From Oscillospiraceae bacterium (GTDB lineage Bacteria > Bacillota > Clostridia > Oscillospirales > Ruminococcaceae), in contig SVNB01000028.1 of the NCBI GenBank assembly GCA_015067125.1, positions 1-17,385 on the forward strand: a stretch of 17,385 nt of DNA, read 5' to 3'. Shown here piece by piece: positions 1-7,413 of the stretch. The translations under genes were made by a program, and so were the position numbers. Position 1 is the first letter of the stretch. Every line of letters starts with the position of its first letter. The notes beneath the pieces are model-generated. The model was not told the DNA's origin. It saw nothing but the letters and a program-made list of their open reading frames with translations, and made no database searches.

Positions 1-1
1 T

Positions 2-415
2 ATGATGGGTTCCACAAGTCACGATATGATGGCGCCGATTCTTTATTCCATGGCGAAAAAATGGGGAATAAAAAACAATCTTAAAAATTACGTCTGGTTT
101 TTCGAAAGAATGCTTCCTGGAGATAAAAACGGCGCATGGCACAGCAGCGACCTTTGGTATTGGTTCGGAACGCTTCCGAATTGCTGGCGCCCGATGGAGA
201 AAGAAGACTATGTTCTTTCGGAAAAGATGTCGGAATATCTCTGCAATTTTGTAAAAAGCGGGAATCCCAACGGTGGAAATCTTCCGGAATGGAAACCCTG
301 TACAAAAAATAATAAAAAGGTGCTTAAATTGGGAAAAGAAAAAACCGGAATGGGAAAAGCAAATATGGCGAAACTTTTTTATACAATGCTCACAACAAAA
401 TCAGTCGGAGAATAA
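2..415 (+). CDS. Type-B carboxylesterase (para-nitrobenzyl esterase family), C-terminal part
   Basis: This is the 3' end of a gene that enters from outside the window; the frame is open to base 2, so the first Met seen is probably internal. The 137 visible residues fit the C-terminal part of alpha/beta-hydrolase carboxylesterases (Pfam COesterase). The stretch GAWHSSDLWYWFG carries the expected catalytic His (about residue 47 of the visible part) in the family's GAxHxxDLxYxFG context, and the end NPNGG..PEWKP matches the family's usual C-terminal W/P-rich segment. The nucleophile elbow (GESAG) and the acidic residue must lie upstream. The substrate cannot be told; these enzymes hydrolyse carboxylic esters. 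The gene ends 13 bases before the structured 3'UTR element at 429-467. The family call is confident, the specificity unknown. Confidence 0.85.
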   Translation: MMGSTSHDMMAPILYSMAKKWGIKNNLKNYVWFFERMLPGDKNGAWHSSDLWYWFGTLPNCWRPMEKEDYVLSEKMSEYLCNFVKSGNPNGGNLPEWKPCTKNNKKVLKLGKEKTGMGKANMAKLFYTMLTTKSVGE

Positions 416-428
416 ACAAAAAACTTTC

Positions 429-467
429 AATCAAGGTGCCAAGGGGAGAATCCCCGATGGCTCACCA
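429..467 (+). repeat. Structured 3'UTR element, copy 1
   Basis: These 39 bases are identical to 11008-11046. The element can fold as nested stems: GGTG (435-438) with CACC (463-466), CCA (439-441) with TGG (458-460), and GGGGA (443-447) with TCCCC (451-455) closing a GAA loop, with bulges GA and CT on the 3' side. It starts 13 bases after the esterase stop codon and is followed six bases later by an intrinsic terminator. I do not recognise it as a known riboswitch class. Its position after a gene and before a terminator suggests a 3'UTR or small-RNA function rather than control of a downstream gene. Confidence 0.75.
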
Positions 468-472
468 CGAAG

Positions 473-507
473 AACGCTTCGCAACGAATGTTGCGGAGCG
501 TTTTTTT
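473..507 (+). terminator. Intrinsic terminator after the esterase gene
   Basis: A 13-bp stem (473-485 with 490-502, one G-T pair) with loop GAAT is followed by a T run (501-507). The stem core CGCTTCGCA / TGCGGAGCG recurs in the terminators at 11051 and 14101. Confidence 0.9.
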
Positions 508-744
508 ATACCCGGATTACAATATAGAAGTTAAAAGTTTTAAACCAGGTTAGGACAGTATATTGGTCCAAAAAAGAATATTTTTTTAAATATGAATAAT
601 TATTTGTAACTTTTTATAAAAATGTAATAAAAGAATGTACACACAAGAAATACAAAAGATATACAATGGTGTGGAAAAATTTTGTTGAAAATTGTCCGTA
701 AAAAGGTAAATAATGCTTTACTTTTCTTTAATAAAGTGTTAAGG

Positions 745-750
745 TATAGT
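745..750 (+). promoter_or_regulatory. Probable -10 box of the mgl operon promoter
   Basis: TATAGT lies just upstream of the palindrome at 755-772, so transcription would start inside the palindrome. No good -35 box sits 17 bases upstream (TTTTCT at 722-727), as in promoters that need an activator. A second weak candidate is TTGAAA at 685-690 with AATAAT at 709-714. The rest of 508-744 is AT-rich and shows no gene. Confidence 0.45.
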
Positions 751-754
751 TACA

Positions 755-772
755 AGCAGAACGCGTTCTGCT
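755..772 (+). promoter_or_regulatory. Perfect 18-bp palindrome, putative LacI/GalR-family operator of mgl
   Basis: AGCAGAACGCGTTCTGCT is a perfect palindrome with a central CG step, the usual form of LacI/GalR-family operators. It overlaps the predicted transcription start downstream of TATAGT (745-750) and lies 23 bases before the mglB start codon. A repressor bound here would block initiation. It could also form a short leader hairpin in the RNA. No matching site is visible before galK. Confidence 0.6.
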
Positions 773-795
773 AGAAAATTTTAGGAGGATTTATC

Positions 796-1896
796 ATGAA
801 AAAAATTCTTGCATTGGCTCTCGCCCTTGTTATGCTCTTGAGCCTTGCTGCCTGCGGCGGCAACACTTCCGAAGGCGGAGCCAAAGTTTCCGTATTCTGG
901 TACGACGAAGCTGACGTTTATCTCAGCACCGTTCGTTCTGCACTCAACGAAGAACTTGATGCACTTGGTGTTGAATATGACAACCAGTATGCAGCAAACG
1001 ACCAGGCAAAACAGCTTGACCAGGTTAAAACCGCTATTGCCGGTGGTTCCACCATTCTTGTTGTAAACCTTGTAACCTCCGGTTCTTCTGATGCAGCGGA
1101 AGAAATCCTTGCCGCAGCAGGCGATATCCCCGTAATCTTCTTCAACCGTCCTATCGGCACCGACGGTTCCGATGTAACCGTTCTTGAAAACCATGCAAAC
1201 GCTTGCTTCATCGGTACCGATGCTCCCGAAGCAGGTCACATGCAGGGCAAAATGATTGGTGACTATCTTGTTGCTAACTATGATGCAGTTGACTTCAACG
1301 GCGACGGCGTTATCTCTTATGCAATGATGAAAGGCGACGAAGCAAACATCGAAGCAATCTTCCGTACCCAGTACGGTGTAGAAGACGCTAACATCGTTCT
1401 TGAAGCAGCAGGCAAACCCGCTATTCAGTATTTCGATGCTTCCGTAGCAGAAGATGCACGTTACCAGGTTGACCTTGGCGGCGCATGGTCCGCATCAGCA
1501 GCAAAAGACTACATGGACACCAACTTCGTAACTTATAACGAAGGCGCCGGCAACATGATCGAACTCGTAATCTGCAACAACGATACTATGGCAGAAGGTG
1601 TTGTAGCTTCCCTCCAGGAAAGAGGCTATAACGTAGACGGCGGTCACCTTGTTCCCGTATTTGGCGTTGACGCAACCGACAGTGCAAAAGCACTTATCGC
1701 TGACGGCGCTATGACCGGTACCGTAAAACAGGATAACGTAGGTATGGCAGTTGCAATTCGTCAGACCGTTGAAGCAATCGCAGCAGGAACTTCCCCTGTT
1801 GATGCTCTTGCAGGTCTTAACGACGAACGTTTCTCCATCGCTCCCGACAGCGCTGCAAAACTCTTCGTTGCATACGCACCTTATACCGGCGAATAA
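796..1896 (+). CDS. mglB: Galactose/methyl-galactoside ABC transporter substrate-binding lipoprotein MglB
   Basis: MglB is the extracellular sugar receptor of the importer and hands D-galactose or D-glucose to MglA/MglC. The 366-residue product begins with a lipoprotein signal peptide: a KK n-region, a Leu/Ala-rich core and the lipobox LAAC with the acylated Cys at position 20. The mature part is a periplasmic-binding-protein type 1 fold (Pfam Peripla_BP_4). FFNRP near 115-119 and FIGTDAPEAG near 138-147 correspond to conserved ligand-site segments. DFNGDGVIS at 166-174 is the EF-hand-like calcium loop typical of galactose/glucose-binding proteins, which separates it from ribose-type receptors. 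Start ATG 796 has AGGAGG at 784-789. It heads the mgl operon and is followed by a hairpin before mglA. Glucose versus galactose preference cannot be read from sequence. Confidence 0.93.
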   Translation: MKKILALALALVMLLSLAACGGNTSEGGAKVSVFWYDEADVYLSTVRSALNEELDALGVEYDNQYAANDQAKQLDQVKTAIAGGSTILVVNLVTSGSSDAAEEILAAAGDIPVIFFNRPIGTDGSDVTVLENHANACFIGTDAPEAGHMQGKMIGDYLVANYDAVDFNGDGVISYAMMKGDEANIEAIFRTQYGVEDANIVLEAAGKPAIQYFDASVAEDARYQVDLGGAWSASAAKDYMDTNFVTYNEGAGNMIELVICNNDTMAEGVVASLQERGYNVDGGHLVPVFGVDATDSAKALIADGAMTGTVKQDNVGMAVAIRQTVEAIAAGTSPVDALAGLNDERFSIAPDSAAKLFVAYAPYTGE

Positions 1897-1921
1897 TACA
1901 TAATTCGGCTGAAATTTTATG

Positions 1922-1948
1922 GCAGCTGCCGCAAAAAGCGGCAGCTGC
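1922..1948 (+). promoter_or_regulatory. Intercistronic hairpin between mglB and mglA
   Basis: A perfect 11-bp stem (1922-1932 with 1938-1948) with an AAAAA loop lies 25 bases after the mglB stop. It lacks a proper T run, so it should be a leaky terminator or a 3' stabiliser. In binding-protein operons such hairpins keep the receptor transcript more abundant than the transporter part. Confidence 0.7.
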
Positions 1949-2076
1949 TTATATTAGATTTTCCGGCAGGGAACGGCAAGCGCCACTACAAATTGAACAG
2001 GCAGTGTCGTTTGCCGTTCTCTGTCAAACTTTGAACATGCTTTTTCTATTTTTTGAGTAAAGGAGGAAGGGCGATT

Positions 2077-3576
2077 ATGGATCAGAATGTTCTTCTGAAA
2101 ATGACCGGCATTACAAAAACTTTTCCCGGCGTAAAAGCGTTGGACGGCGTAAACTTTGAACTTAAAGCAGGAACCGTTCATGCTCTTATGGGAGAAAACG
2201 GCGCCGGAAAATCCACCCTTATGAAGTGCCTTTTCGGTATATATGCCAAAGATGGCGGCCAGATTCTTCTCGACGGCAAGGAGATTAATTTCAAAAGCAG
2301 TAAAGAAGCTTTGGAAAACGGCGTCGCCATGGTACACCAGGAACTTAACCAGGCGCTCAAACGCAGCGTTATGGATAACATCTGGCTTGGACGTTATCCG
2401 ACGTTCGGCGGAGTTATGGTCAACGAAAAGAAAATGTATAACGATACAAAAGCGGTATTTGATGAATTGGGAATTGACGTTGATCCTCATCGTATCATGA
2501 GCACCATGTCTGTTTCTCAAAGACAGATGGTCGAAATTGCTAAAGCGGTTTCCTATAATTCCAAGATAATCGTTTTTGATGAACCGACCTCTTCTCTTAC
2601 CGAGCAGGAAGTTGAGCATCTTTTCGAGATCATCAATATGCTCCGCAATAAAGGTGTTGGCATTATTTACATATCCCACAAAATGGCGGAGATCAAACGT
2701 ATTTCCGACTATATTACCGTAATGCGTGATGGTAAATGGATTGCTACCGACCATGCGGACAACCTTGAAATGGCAGATATCATCAGACTGATGGTAGGAC
2801 GCGAACTTACAAACCAGTTTCCGCCCAAAACCAACGTTCCCGGTGACGTTGTTCTTGAAGTTCAGAACATCACCGGATTGTATAACCAGCTTCAGGACGT
2901 TTCCTTCAACGCAAGAAAAGGCGAAATCCTTGGACTTGCCGGTCTTGAAAGTTCCGGCCGAAGCGAAACTCTTGAAAGCATTTTCGGTATCCGCACCAGA
3001 AAGAATGGCACCATTGCTCTTGACGGAAAACCCTGCTTCAACCGCAACGCACATGAATCCATTAAAAACGGTTTCTCTCTTCTTACAGAAGAACGCCGCG
3101 CCACCGGTATTTTCGGTGTTCTCGATATTAAGGACAACACCGTTATTTCAAGCCTTAAACGTCACCTCCGTTTTGGACTTTGGCTCAGTGAAAAATCTCA
3201 GCGGGAAGATACTCAGTATTATATCGATGCAATGCGTACCAAAACTCCTTCTCAGGAAACAAAGATACGTTCTCTTTCCGGCGGTAACCAGCAGAAAGTT
3301 ATCATCGGACGCTGGCTTCTTACCGATCCGGAAGTCCTTCTTCTGGATGAACCTACCCGCGGAATCGACGTAGGTGCAAAATATGAAATTTATCAGCTTA
3401 TCATTGATCTTGCAAACAAAGGTAAAACCGTTATCGTTGTTTCTTCCGAAATGCCGGAACTTCTCGGTATCTGCGACAGAATCGTAGTAATGTCCGGCGG
3501 AAGAGTTGCCGGCGAAGTTGACGGCCAGAACACCACCCAGGAAGAGATCATGACCCTGGCTGCTAAATATGTTTAA
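2077..3576 (+). CDS. mglA: Galactose/methyl-galactoside ABC transporter ATPase MglA (double NBD)
   Basis: MglA is the cytoplasmic ATPase that powers the MglC permease. The protein has two fused nucleotide-binding domains, as in the MglA/RbsA/XylG family. NBD1 has Walker A GENGAGKST (39-47) and Walker B IIVFDEP (DEP at 168-170). NBD2 has the degenerate Walker A GLESSGRSE, the family motif TEERRATGIF, signature LSGGNQQ (400-406) and Walker B LLLDEPTRG (DEP at 424-426). NBD1's signature is the degenerate VSQRQM. I chose ATG 2077 because AGGAGG lies at 2061-2066, ten bases upstream; a TTG at 2053 would put the ribosome site inside the coding region. The result is 499 residues, close to the family's usual 500 or so. 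AAGGAGGAG overlaps its stop and serves mglC. Confidence 0.94.
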   Translation: MDQNVLLKMTGITKTFPGVKALDGVNFELKAGTVHALMGENGAGKSTLMKCLFGIYAKDGGQILLDGKEINFKSSKEALENGVAMVHQELNQALKRSVMDNIWLGRYPTFGGVMVNEKKMYNDTKAVFDELGIDVDPHRIMSTMSVSQRQMVEIAKAVSYNSKIIVFDEPTSSLTEQEVEHLFEIINMLRNKGVGIIYISHKMAEIKRISDYITVMRDGKWIATDHADNLEMADIIRLMVGRELTNQFPPKTNVPGDVVLEVQNITGLYNQLQDVSFNARKGEILGLAGLESSGRSETLESIFGIRTRKNGTIALDGKPCFNRNAHESIKNGFSLLTEERRATGIFGVLDIKDNTVISSLKRHLRFGLWLSEKSQREDTQYYIDAMRTKTPSQETKIRSLSGGNQQKVIIGRWLLTDPEVLLLDEPTRGIDVGAKYEIYQLIIDLANKGKTVIVVSSEMPELLGICDRIVVMSGGRVAGEVDGQNTTQEEIMTLAAKYV

Positions 3577-3590
3577 GGAGGAGAAATAGC

Positions 3591-4673
3591 ATGACTAATC
3601 CTATTGCAAATATTCAGCGCTCTGTTGCTGATTTCCGCCAGATGGACAAAGCGGACAAAAAACGTTATATTACCGACCTTGTGCTCAATAATGCACTGTA
3701 TATTCTTCTGTTCGTATTCGTAATTTATACCGCGATTCAGAAACCTAACTTCCTTTCCCTCGGTTCTTTTGCAAACCTTATCATTCAGGTTGCGGCATAT
3801 CTTCCGATGGCTCTTGGTATTGCGGGATGTATCGTTCTTACCGGTACCGACCTTTCCGCAGGCCGTATCTCCGGTTTGACCGCAGCAGTTGCCGGTGTTC
3901 TTCTTCAGAAAACCGATTTCGTCAACAAAATGTTCCAGAACCTTCCGGAAGTTAACGGTTGGTGGATCATGGCAACCCTTCTCACCGTTGTTGCAATCGG
4001 TGCGATAATCGGCCTTGTTAACGGTTTCTTTGTTGCAAAATTCAGCCTTCATCCTTTCATCGTAACCCTTTCCACACAGCTTATTACCTATGGTATTATC
4101 CTTTGGTTCTTTGCTCTTAACGGAAACAACGGCCAGCCTATTTCCGGCCTCAGCGATGAATATAAAACTTTCGTAAACGGTGAAATGTTCCGTCTTGGAA
4201 ACGTAGCTGTTCCGAGATATGTTCTTTATGCAATAGTTCTTATCGGAGTTATGTGGTTCATTTGGAACAAAACCACCTTTGGTAAGAATATGTTCGCAGT
4301 TGGTTCCAACGCAGAAGCAGCAAAAGTTTCCGGTGTTAACGTTTTCTGGACCACTGTTCTTGTACATACCCTTGCAGGTGCAGCATATGGCTATACCGGT
4401 TTTATCGAAGGCGCACGAAGCGGATCCGTTGCTCCTAACTCCGGTCTTAACACCGAATGCGATGCTATCGCGGCCTGCGTAATCGGCGGTGTTTCTTTCG
4501 TCGGTGGTACCGGTAAGATCAGCGGCATCATCCTCGGCGTTGTAATCCTCCGTCTTATCTTCGTTGCTCTTACCATGCTCGGTGTTGATTCTTCCAGCCT
4601 TTACATCATCAAAGGTGCAATTATCCTTTGCGCCTGCGCACTTGATATGCGTAAATATCTCGTTAAGAAATAA
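3591..4673 (+). CDS. mglC: Galactose/methyl-galactoside ABC transporter permease MglC
   Basis: MglC forms the membrane channel of the importer (Pfam BPD_transp_2). The 360-residue product is strongly hydrophobic with about eight to ten membrane segments after a charged N-terminus of some 35 residues. Family hallmarks are visible: LTGTDLSAGRISGLTA in the first third, GKNMFAVGSNAEAAKVSGVNV (the cytoplasmic coupling region that meets MglA), and CDAIAACVIGGVSFVGGTG near the C-terminus. The start ATG follows AAGGAGGAG (3575-3583) by seven bases, and 14 bases separate it from mglA. Its TAA shares the base A4673 with the ATG of the next gene, so translation of the two is coupled. The product is slightly longer than the Escherichia coli protein, mainly at the N-terminus. 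Confidence 0.93.
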   Translation: MTNPIANIQRSVADFRQMDKADKKRYITDLVLNNALYILLFVFVIYTAIQKPNFLSLGSFANLIIQVAAYLPMALGIAGCIVLTGTDLSAGRISGLTAAVAGVLLQKTDFVNKMFQNLPEVNGWWIMATLLTVVAIGAIIGLVNGFFVAKFSLHPFIVTLSTQLITYGIILWFFALNGNNGQPISGLSDEYKTFVNGEMFRLGNVAVPRYVLYAIVLIGVMWFIWNKTTFGKNMFAVGSNAEAAKVSGVNVFWTTVLVHTLAGAAYGYTGFIEGARSGSVAPNSGLNTECDAIAACVIGGVSFVGGTGKISGIILGVVILRLIFVALTMLGVDSSSLYIIKGAIILCACALDMRKYLVKK

Positions 4674-5074
4674 TGGAAGATTACGATAACAATCAGATTC
4701 CGGAAGAGGAAGAAGTTCAGAAAGAGGAGGAACAGATTCCGAAATTCCGCGGACTTTACAGATATGTAAACATCTCCGTAAAGCAGCTGGACATGATAAT
4801 CGGACTTTGTATTCTTGTTATAATAATCGTTGTTGCGATTGAACTTATGGATCCGGGATTTACAATAAGTTTTAATTCCATGGGCGGAACAGATGTTGCT
4901 CCTCAGGAGCAGATGTACGGCGATCTTATTGACGAGCCGATTCCTCCCACCAGAGAAGGCTATACTTTTACCGGTTGGTATAGGGACAACGCATGTTATG
5001 TTCTCTGGGATCCTGCAACCGACACTGTTGAAACAGATACAACACTTTATGCCGGTTGGGAAAAGATAGAATAA
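4673..5074 (+). CDS. Single-pass membrane protein with one InlB-type B-repeat, fourth mgl operon gene
   Basis: This 133-residue product has an acidic cytoplasmic N-terminus (Glu-rich 11-20), one membrane helix at about 41-59 (MIIGLCILVIIIVVAIEL) and a C-terminal domain at about 64-131. The domain matches the InlB B-repeat/Listeria-Bacteroides repeat (Pfam Flg_new): ISFNSMGG, then PPTREGYTFTGWY, and the closing TLYAGW. Such repeats usually occur in tandem in surface adhesins; here there is a single copy on a short anchor. Its ATG overlaps the mglC stop by one base (TAATG) and has no clear ribosome site of its own, so it depends on mglC translation. By context it is probably an accessory subunit of, or cell-envelope partner for, the MglBAC importer. 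That role is inference only. Confidence 0.8.
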   Translation: MEDYDNNQIPEEEEVQKEEEQIPKFRGLYRYVNISVKQLDMIIGLCILVIIIVVAIELMDPGFTISFNSMGGTDVAPQEQMYGDLIDEPIPPTREGYTFTGWYRDNACYVLWDPATDTVETDTTLYAGWEKIE

Positions 5075-5080
5075 AATAAA

Positions 5081-5112
5081 AAATCCTCCGGTACTTTTGC
5101 ACCGGAGGATTT
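5081..5112. terminator. Bidirectional terminator between the mgl operon and the aldo/keto reductase gene
   Basis: A 12-bp perfect stem (5081-5092 with 5101-5112) with an eight-base loop lies between two convergent genes. On the minus strand it is followed by TTTTTTATTTTATT, a strong T tract for the reductase gene. On the plus strand the T run is short (TTTCGTT), so termination of mgl there may be partial. Confidence 0.85.
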
Positions 5113-5118
5113 CGTTAC

Positions 5119-6042
5119 TTATGCATTATTAAGAAGTTTGAGCTCTTCGTCTGTCAAAATAATTTCCGCACCTTTTAGGTTGCTGACGAAATGTTCAACA
5201 TTCGAGGAACCGAAGAGCGGTATGACCCTTGGAAATCCTTTGCAGCGGTGGAGATTTACCATCCATGCAACCGCAAGAGCGCTTGCGCTTACGCTTTTTT
5301 CTTTTGCCATATTTTTTAGAAAATCAAGTCTTTCTCCGGCAACAAGTTCTGATGGAAGACGGTCCGGGTTTTCATAACCGCCTTTTGCAAGGCAGGAATA
5401 TGCAACAAGGGGAATGTTTTTTACTTCAAGATAGCGAAGGCGTTCGCGGGTGGTGTATTCATTGAAAATATACTGGGGAGCAACATCGCCTCTTGCCTTG
5501 AGATAGGTGAACCATTGCTGCATCATAGTGAAAGGCGTTTTTGCAACGGAGTTTGCTTCTGCAAAACGCCATGTGTCATAGTTGCTTCCGCCGAGATGAC
5601 GAACTTTACCTTTAACGATGAGGGAATGGAAGGCTTCCATGGTTTCTTCCAGAGGAGTGTTGATATCATCGGTGTGGGCGTAATAAAGATCAATATAATC
5701 GGTTTTAAGCTTGCGAAGGCTTTCGTCAATCCAGTATTCGATCTGTTCTTTGCGGAGTCCCTGACCTTCGCCGTGACGGTCAAAACCGACTTTTGTTGCA
5801 AGAACGACTTTATCGCGGCATTTGCGGCTTTCAAAATATTCACCCAAAAGGGTTTCGCTCTCGTCGCCGGTTCCTTGCCAGTGGGCATAGTTGTTTGATG
5901 TATCAATGAAATTACCGCCCATGTCAATATATGCATCGAGCACGGCAAAAGCTTCTTCTTTTGAGGTGGTTGTGCCAAAGTTCATGGCACCGAGAGCGAT
6001 GTTTGATACTTCGAGTCCATTGGGTAAAATCAGTTTTTCCAT
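5119..6042 (-). CDS. Aldo/keto reductase
   Basis: The product is an NAD(P)H-dependent carbonyl reductase of the aldo/keto reductase superfamily, a cytoplasmic TIM barrel. With ATG at 6042 it has 307 residues. The full catalytic tetrad is visible: Asp47 and Tyr52 in FIDTSNNYAH, Lys84 in VVLATKVGFD, His123 in DLYYAHTDD. The C-terminal segment PLFGSSNVEHF is the cofactor-phosphate-binding region. I chose ATG 6042 because the residues before it in the open frame are encoded by its own ribosome site (AAAGGAAG). It lies between the mgl and gal operons, on the opposite strand, with its own promoter. A link to sugar metabolism is possible but not shown; the family also acts on aldehydes, ketones and pyridoxal, so the substrate is unknown. 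Confidence 0.9.
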   Translation of the reverse strand: MEKLILPNGLEVSNIALGAMNFGTTTSKEEAFAVLDAYIDMGGNFIDTSNNYAHWQGTGDESETLLGEYFESRKCRDKVVLATKVGFDRHGEGQGLRKEQIEYWIDESLRKLKTDYIDLYYAHTDDINTPLEETMEAFHSLIVKGKVRHLGGSNYDTWRFAEANSVAKTPFTMMQQWFTYLKARGDVAPQYIFNEYTTRERLRYLEVKNIPLVAYSCLAKGGYENPDRLPSELVAGERLDFLKNMAKEKSVSASALAVAWMVNLHRCKGFPRVIPLFGSSNVEHFVSNLKGAEIILTDEELKLLNNA

Positions 6043-6075
6043 AAAGACTTCTTCCTTTCTTTTTGATCTGATTTT

Positions 6076-6104
6076 ATTATAGCCTATGAAATTGGACAAA
6101 GCAA
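6076..6104 (-). promoter_or_regulatory. Promoter of the aldo/keto reductase gene
   Basis: Read on the minus strand: -35 TTGCTT (6104-6099), a 17-base spacer and a perfect -10 TATAAT (6081-6076). Transcription would start about 25-30 bases before ATG 6042. Confidence 0.75.
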
Positions 6105-6144
6105 CGAAAAAAGCTGATGATAACGGGATTTTTTGTTTTTACTA

Positions 6145-6173
6145 TTCCTTTTTGATCATATTTGATATATAAT
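6145..6173 (+). promoter_or_regulatory. Promoter of the gal operon
   Basis: A perfect -10 TATAAT at 6168-6173 has a poor -35 (TTCCTT, 6145-6150) 17 bases upstream. The spacer contains a ten-base near-repeat, TTTGATCATA then TTTGATATAT (6151-6170), which may be a regulator site. It diverges from the reductase promoter within about 160 bases. Confidence 0.6.
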
Positions 6174-6198
6174 AAAAAAGAAAATGGGGGTATGCGCA

Positions 6199-7413
6199 AT
6201 GATAACATCCGTATTTAAAATTGATCCGGAGCAGAGAGAAATTTTGGATTCCGGGTTTGAATCTGTTTTTGGGAAAAAACCGGAACGCTATTTTTCTGCA
6301 CCCGGACGCACGGAAATAGGCGGTAACCATACAGATCACCAGCGCGGACGTGTTCTTGCGGCTGCTGTAAATCTTGATACTGTGGCGGCAGTGCGTGTTA
6401 ATGGAACAGATATGATCCGCATTTACTCAAAAGGTTATCCTATGTGCGAAATAAATGTTAATGATCTTGTTCCGAATAATGATGAAATAAACACTACCCC
6501 CGCACTTATAAGAGGAGTTGCAGCACGCTTTGTACAGCTTGGATGCAAAGTTGAAGGCTTTGACGCATACTGTGAATCCACTGTTCTTCCAGGAAGTGGG
6601 CTTTCTTCTTCTGCCGCTTATGAAGTCCTCATCGGAACCATTATAAATCATATGTTTTTTGATGCGAAAGTTTCTCAGGCAGAAGTTGCACAAATCGGTC
6701 AGTATGCAGAAAATGTTTTCTTTGGAAAACCCTGCGGACTTATGGATCAGACTGCTTCCGCCATCGGAAACCTTGTTACGATCGACTTTTTTGATAAAGA
6801 AAAACCAATCATCAAACCTGTGAATTTTGATTTTTCTTCCTGCGGACACGCACTTTGCATTATTGATACAAGGGCAAGCCATGCGGATCTTACGGATGAA
6901 TACGCTGCAATTCCCGGCGAAATAAAGATGGTTGCGGAATATTTTGGAAAAGAAGTTCTTTCTGAAATCGATGAAAAAGATTTCTTTGCGGAAATTCCGA
7001 AACTTAGAGAAAAATGCGGCGACAGAGCCGTTATGCGTGCTGTTCATTTTTATCAGGAAAATGCCCGCGTTCCAAAACAGGTAGAAGCTCTTGAAAAAGG
7101 CGATTTTGAAGAATTCCTTAAACTTGTTAAAGAAAGCGGATATTCCTCTTATATGTATCTCCAAAACGTAATTCCTGCGGGATATAAGGAACACCAGGAC
7201 GTTGCTATTGCTCTTGTAATATGCGAACATTTGCTTGGTGGAAAAGGAGCTTACAGAGTTCATGGCGGCGGTTTTGCCGGAACAGTCCAGGCTTTTGTTC
7301 CTTTTGAAATTCTGGAAGAATTCCGTAAAGGAATTGACAGTGTTCTTGGCGAAGGCGCATGCCATGTGCTTGCTATCCGTCCGCAGGGCGGTGTTGAAAT
7401 GGAGGCAGATTGA
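6199..7413 (+). CDS. galK: Galactokinase
   Basis: GalK phosphorylates alpha-D-galactose to galactose 1-phosphate with ATP, the first committed Leloir step. The 404-residue GHMP kinase has the galactokinase signature GRTEIGGNHTDHQ (36-48; usually GRxNxIGEHxDY), the ATP-binding loop LPGSGLSSSA (130-139), the catalytic Asp in GLMDQTAS (Asp183) and the C-terminal GHMP motif HGGGFAGT (355-362). I prefer ATG 6199: the GGGGG at 6186-6190 lies eight bases upstream, and the predicted transcription start near 6180 leaves almost no leader for the in-frame ATG at 6184. It is first in the gal operon, and its TGA overlaps the galT ATG by one base. The substitutions in the N-terminal signature (TE for N-L, GN for GE) are worth noting but leave the galactokinase call secure. 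Confidence 0.93.
   Translation: MITSVFKIDPEQREILDSGFESVFGKKPERYFSAPGRTEIGGNHTDHQRGRVLAAAVNLDTVAAVRVNGTDMIRIYSKGYPMCEINVNDLVPNNDEINTTPALIRGVAARFVQLGCKVEGFDAYCESTVLPGSGLSSSAAYEVLIGTIINHMFFDAKVSQAEVAQIGQYAENVFFGKPCGLMDQTASAIGNLVTIDFFDKEKPIIKPVNFDFSSCGHALCIIDTRASHADLTDEYAAIPGEIKMVAEYFGKEVLSEIDEKDFFAEIPKLREKCGDRAVMRAVHFYQENARVPKQVEALEKGDFEEFLKLVKESGYSSYMYLQNVIPAGYKEHQDVAIALVICEHLLGGKGAYRVHGGGFAGTVQAFVPFEILEEFRKGIDSVLGEGACHVLAIRPQGGVEMEAD

Noticed and set aside
550..575. Imperfect inverted repeat around AGGACAGTATATTGGTCC upstream of mgl
   Set aside because: Too many mismatches in the arms and far from the likely start; not distinguishable from chance.
2053..2076. TTG start for mglA
   Set aside because: The in-frame extension is encoded by the ribosome binding site of ATG 2077 and has no site of its own.
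1954..3054. Long minus-strand open frame opposite mglA
   Set aside because: It is a shadow of mglA caused by codon bias. The plus frame has all ABC ATPase motifs, a ribosome site and operon context.
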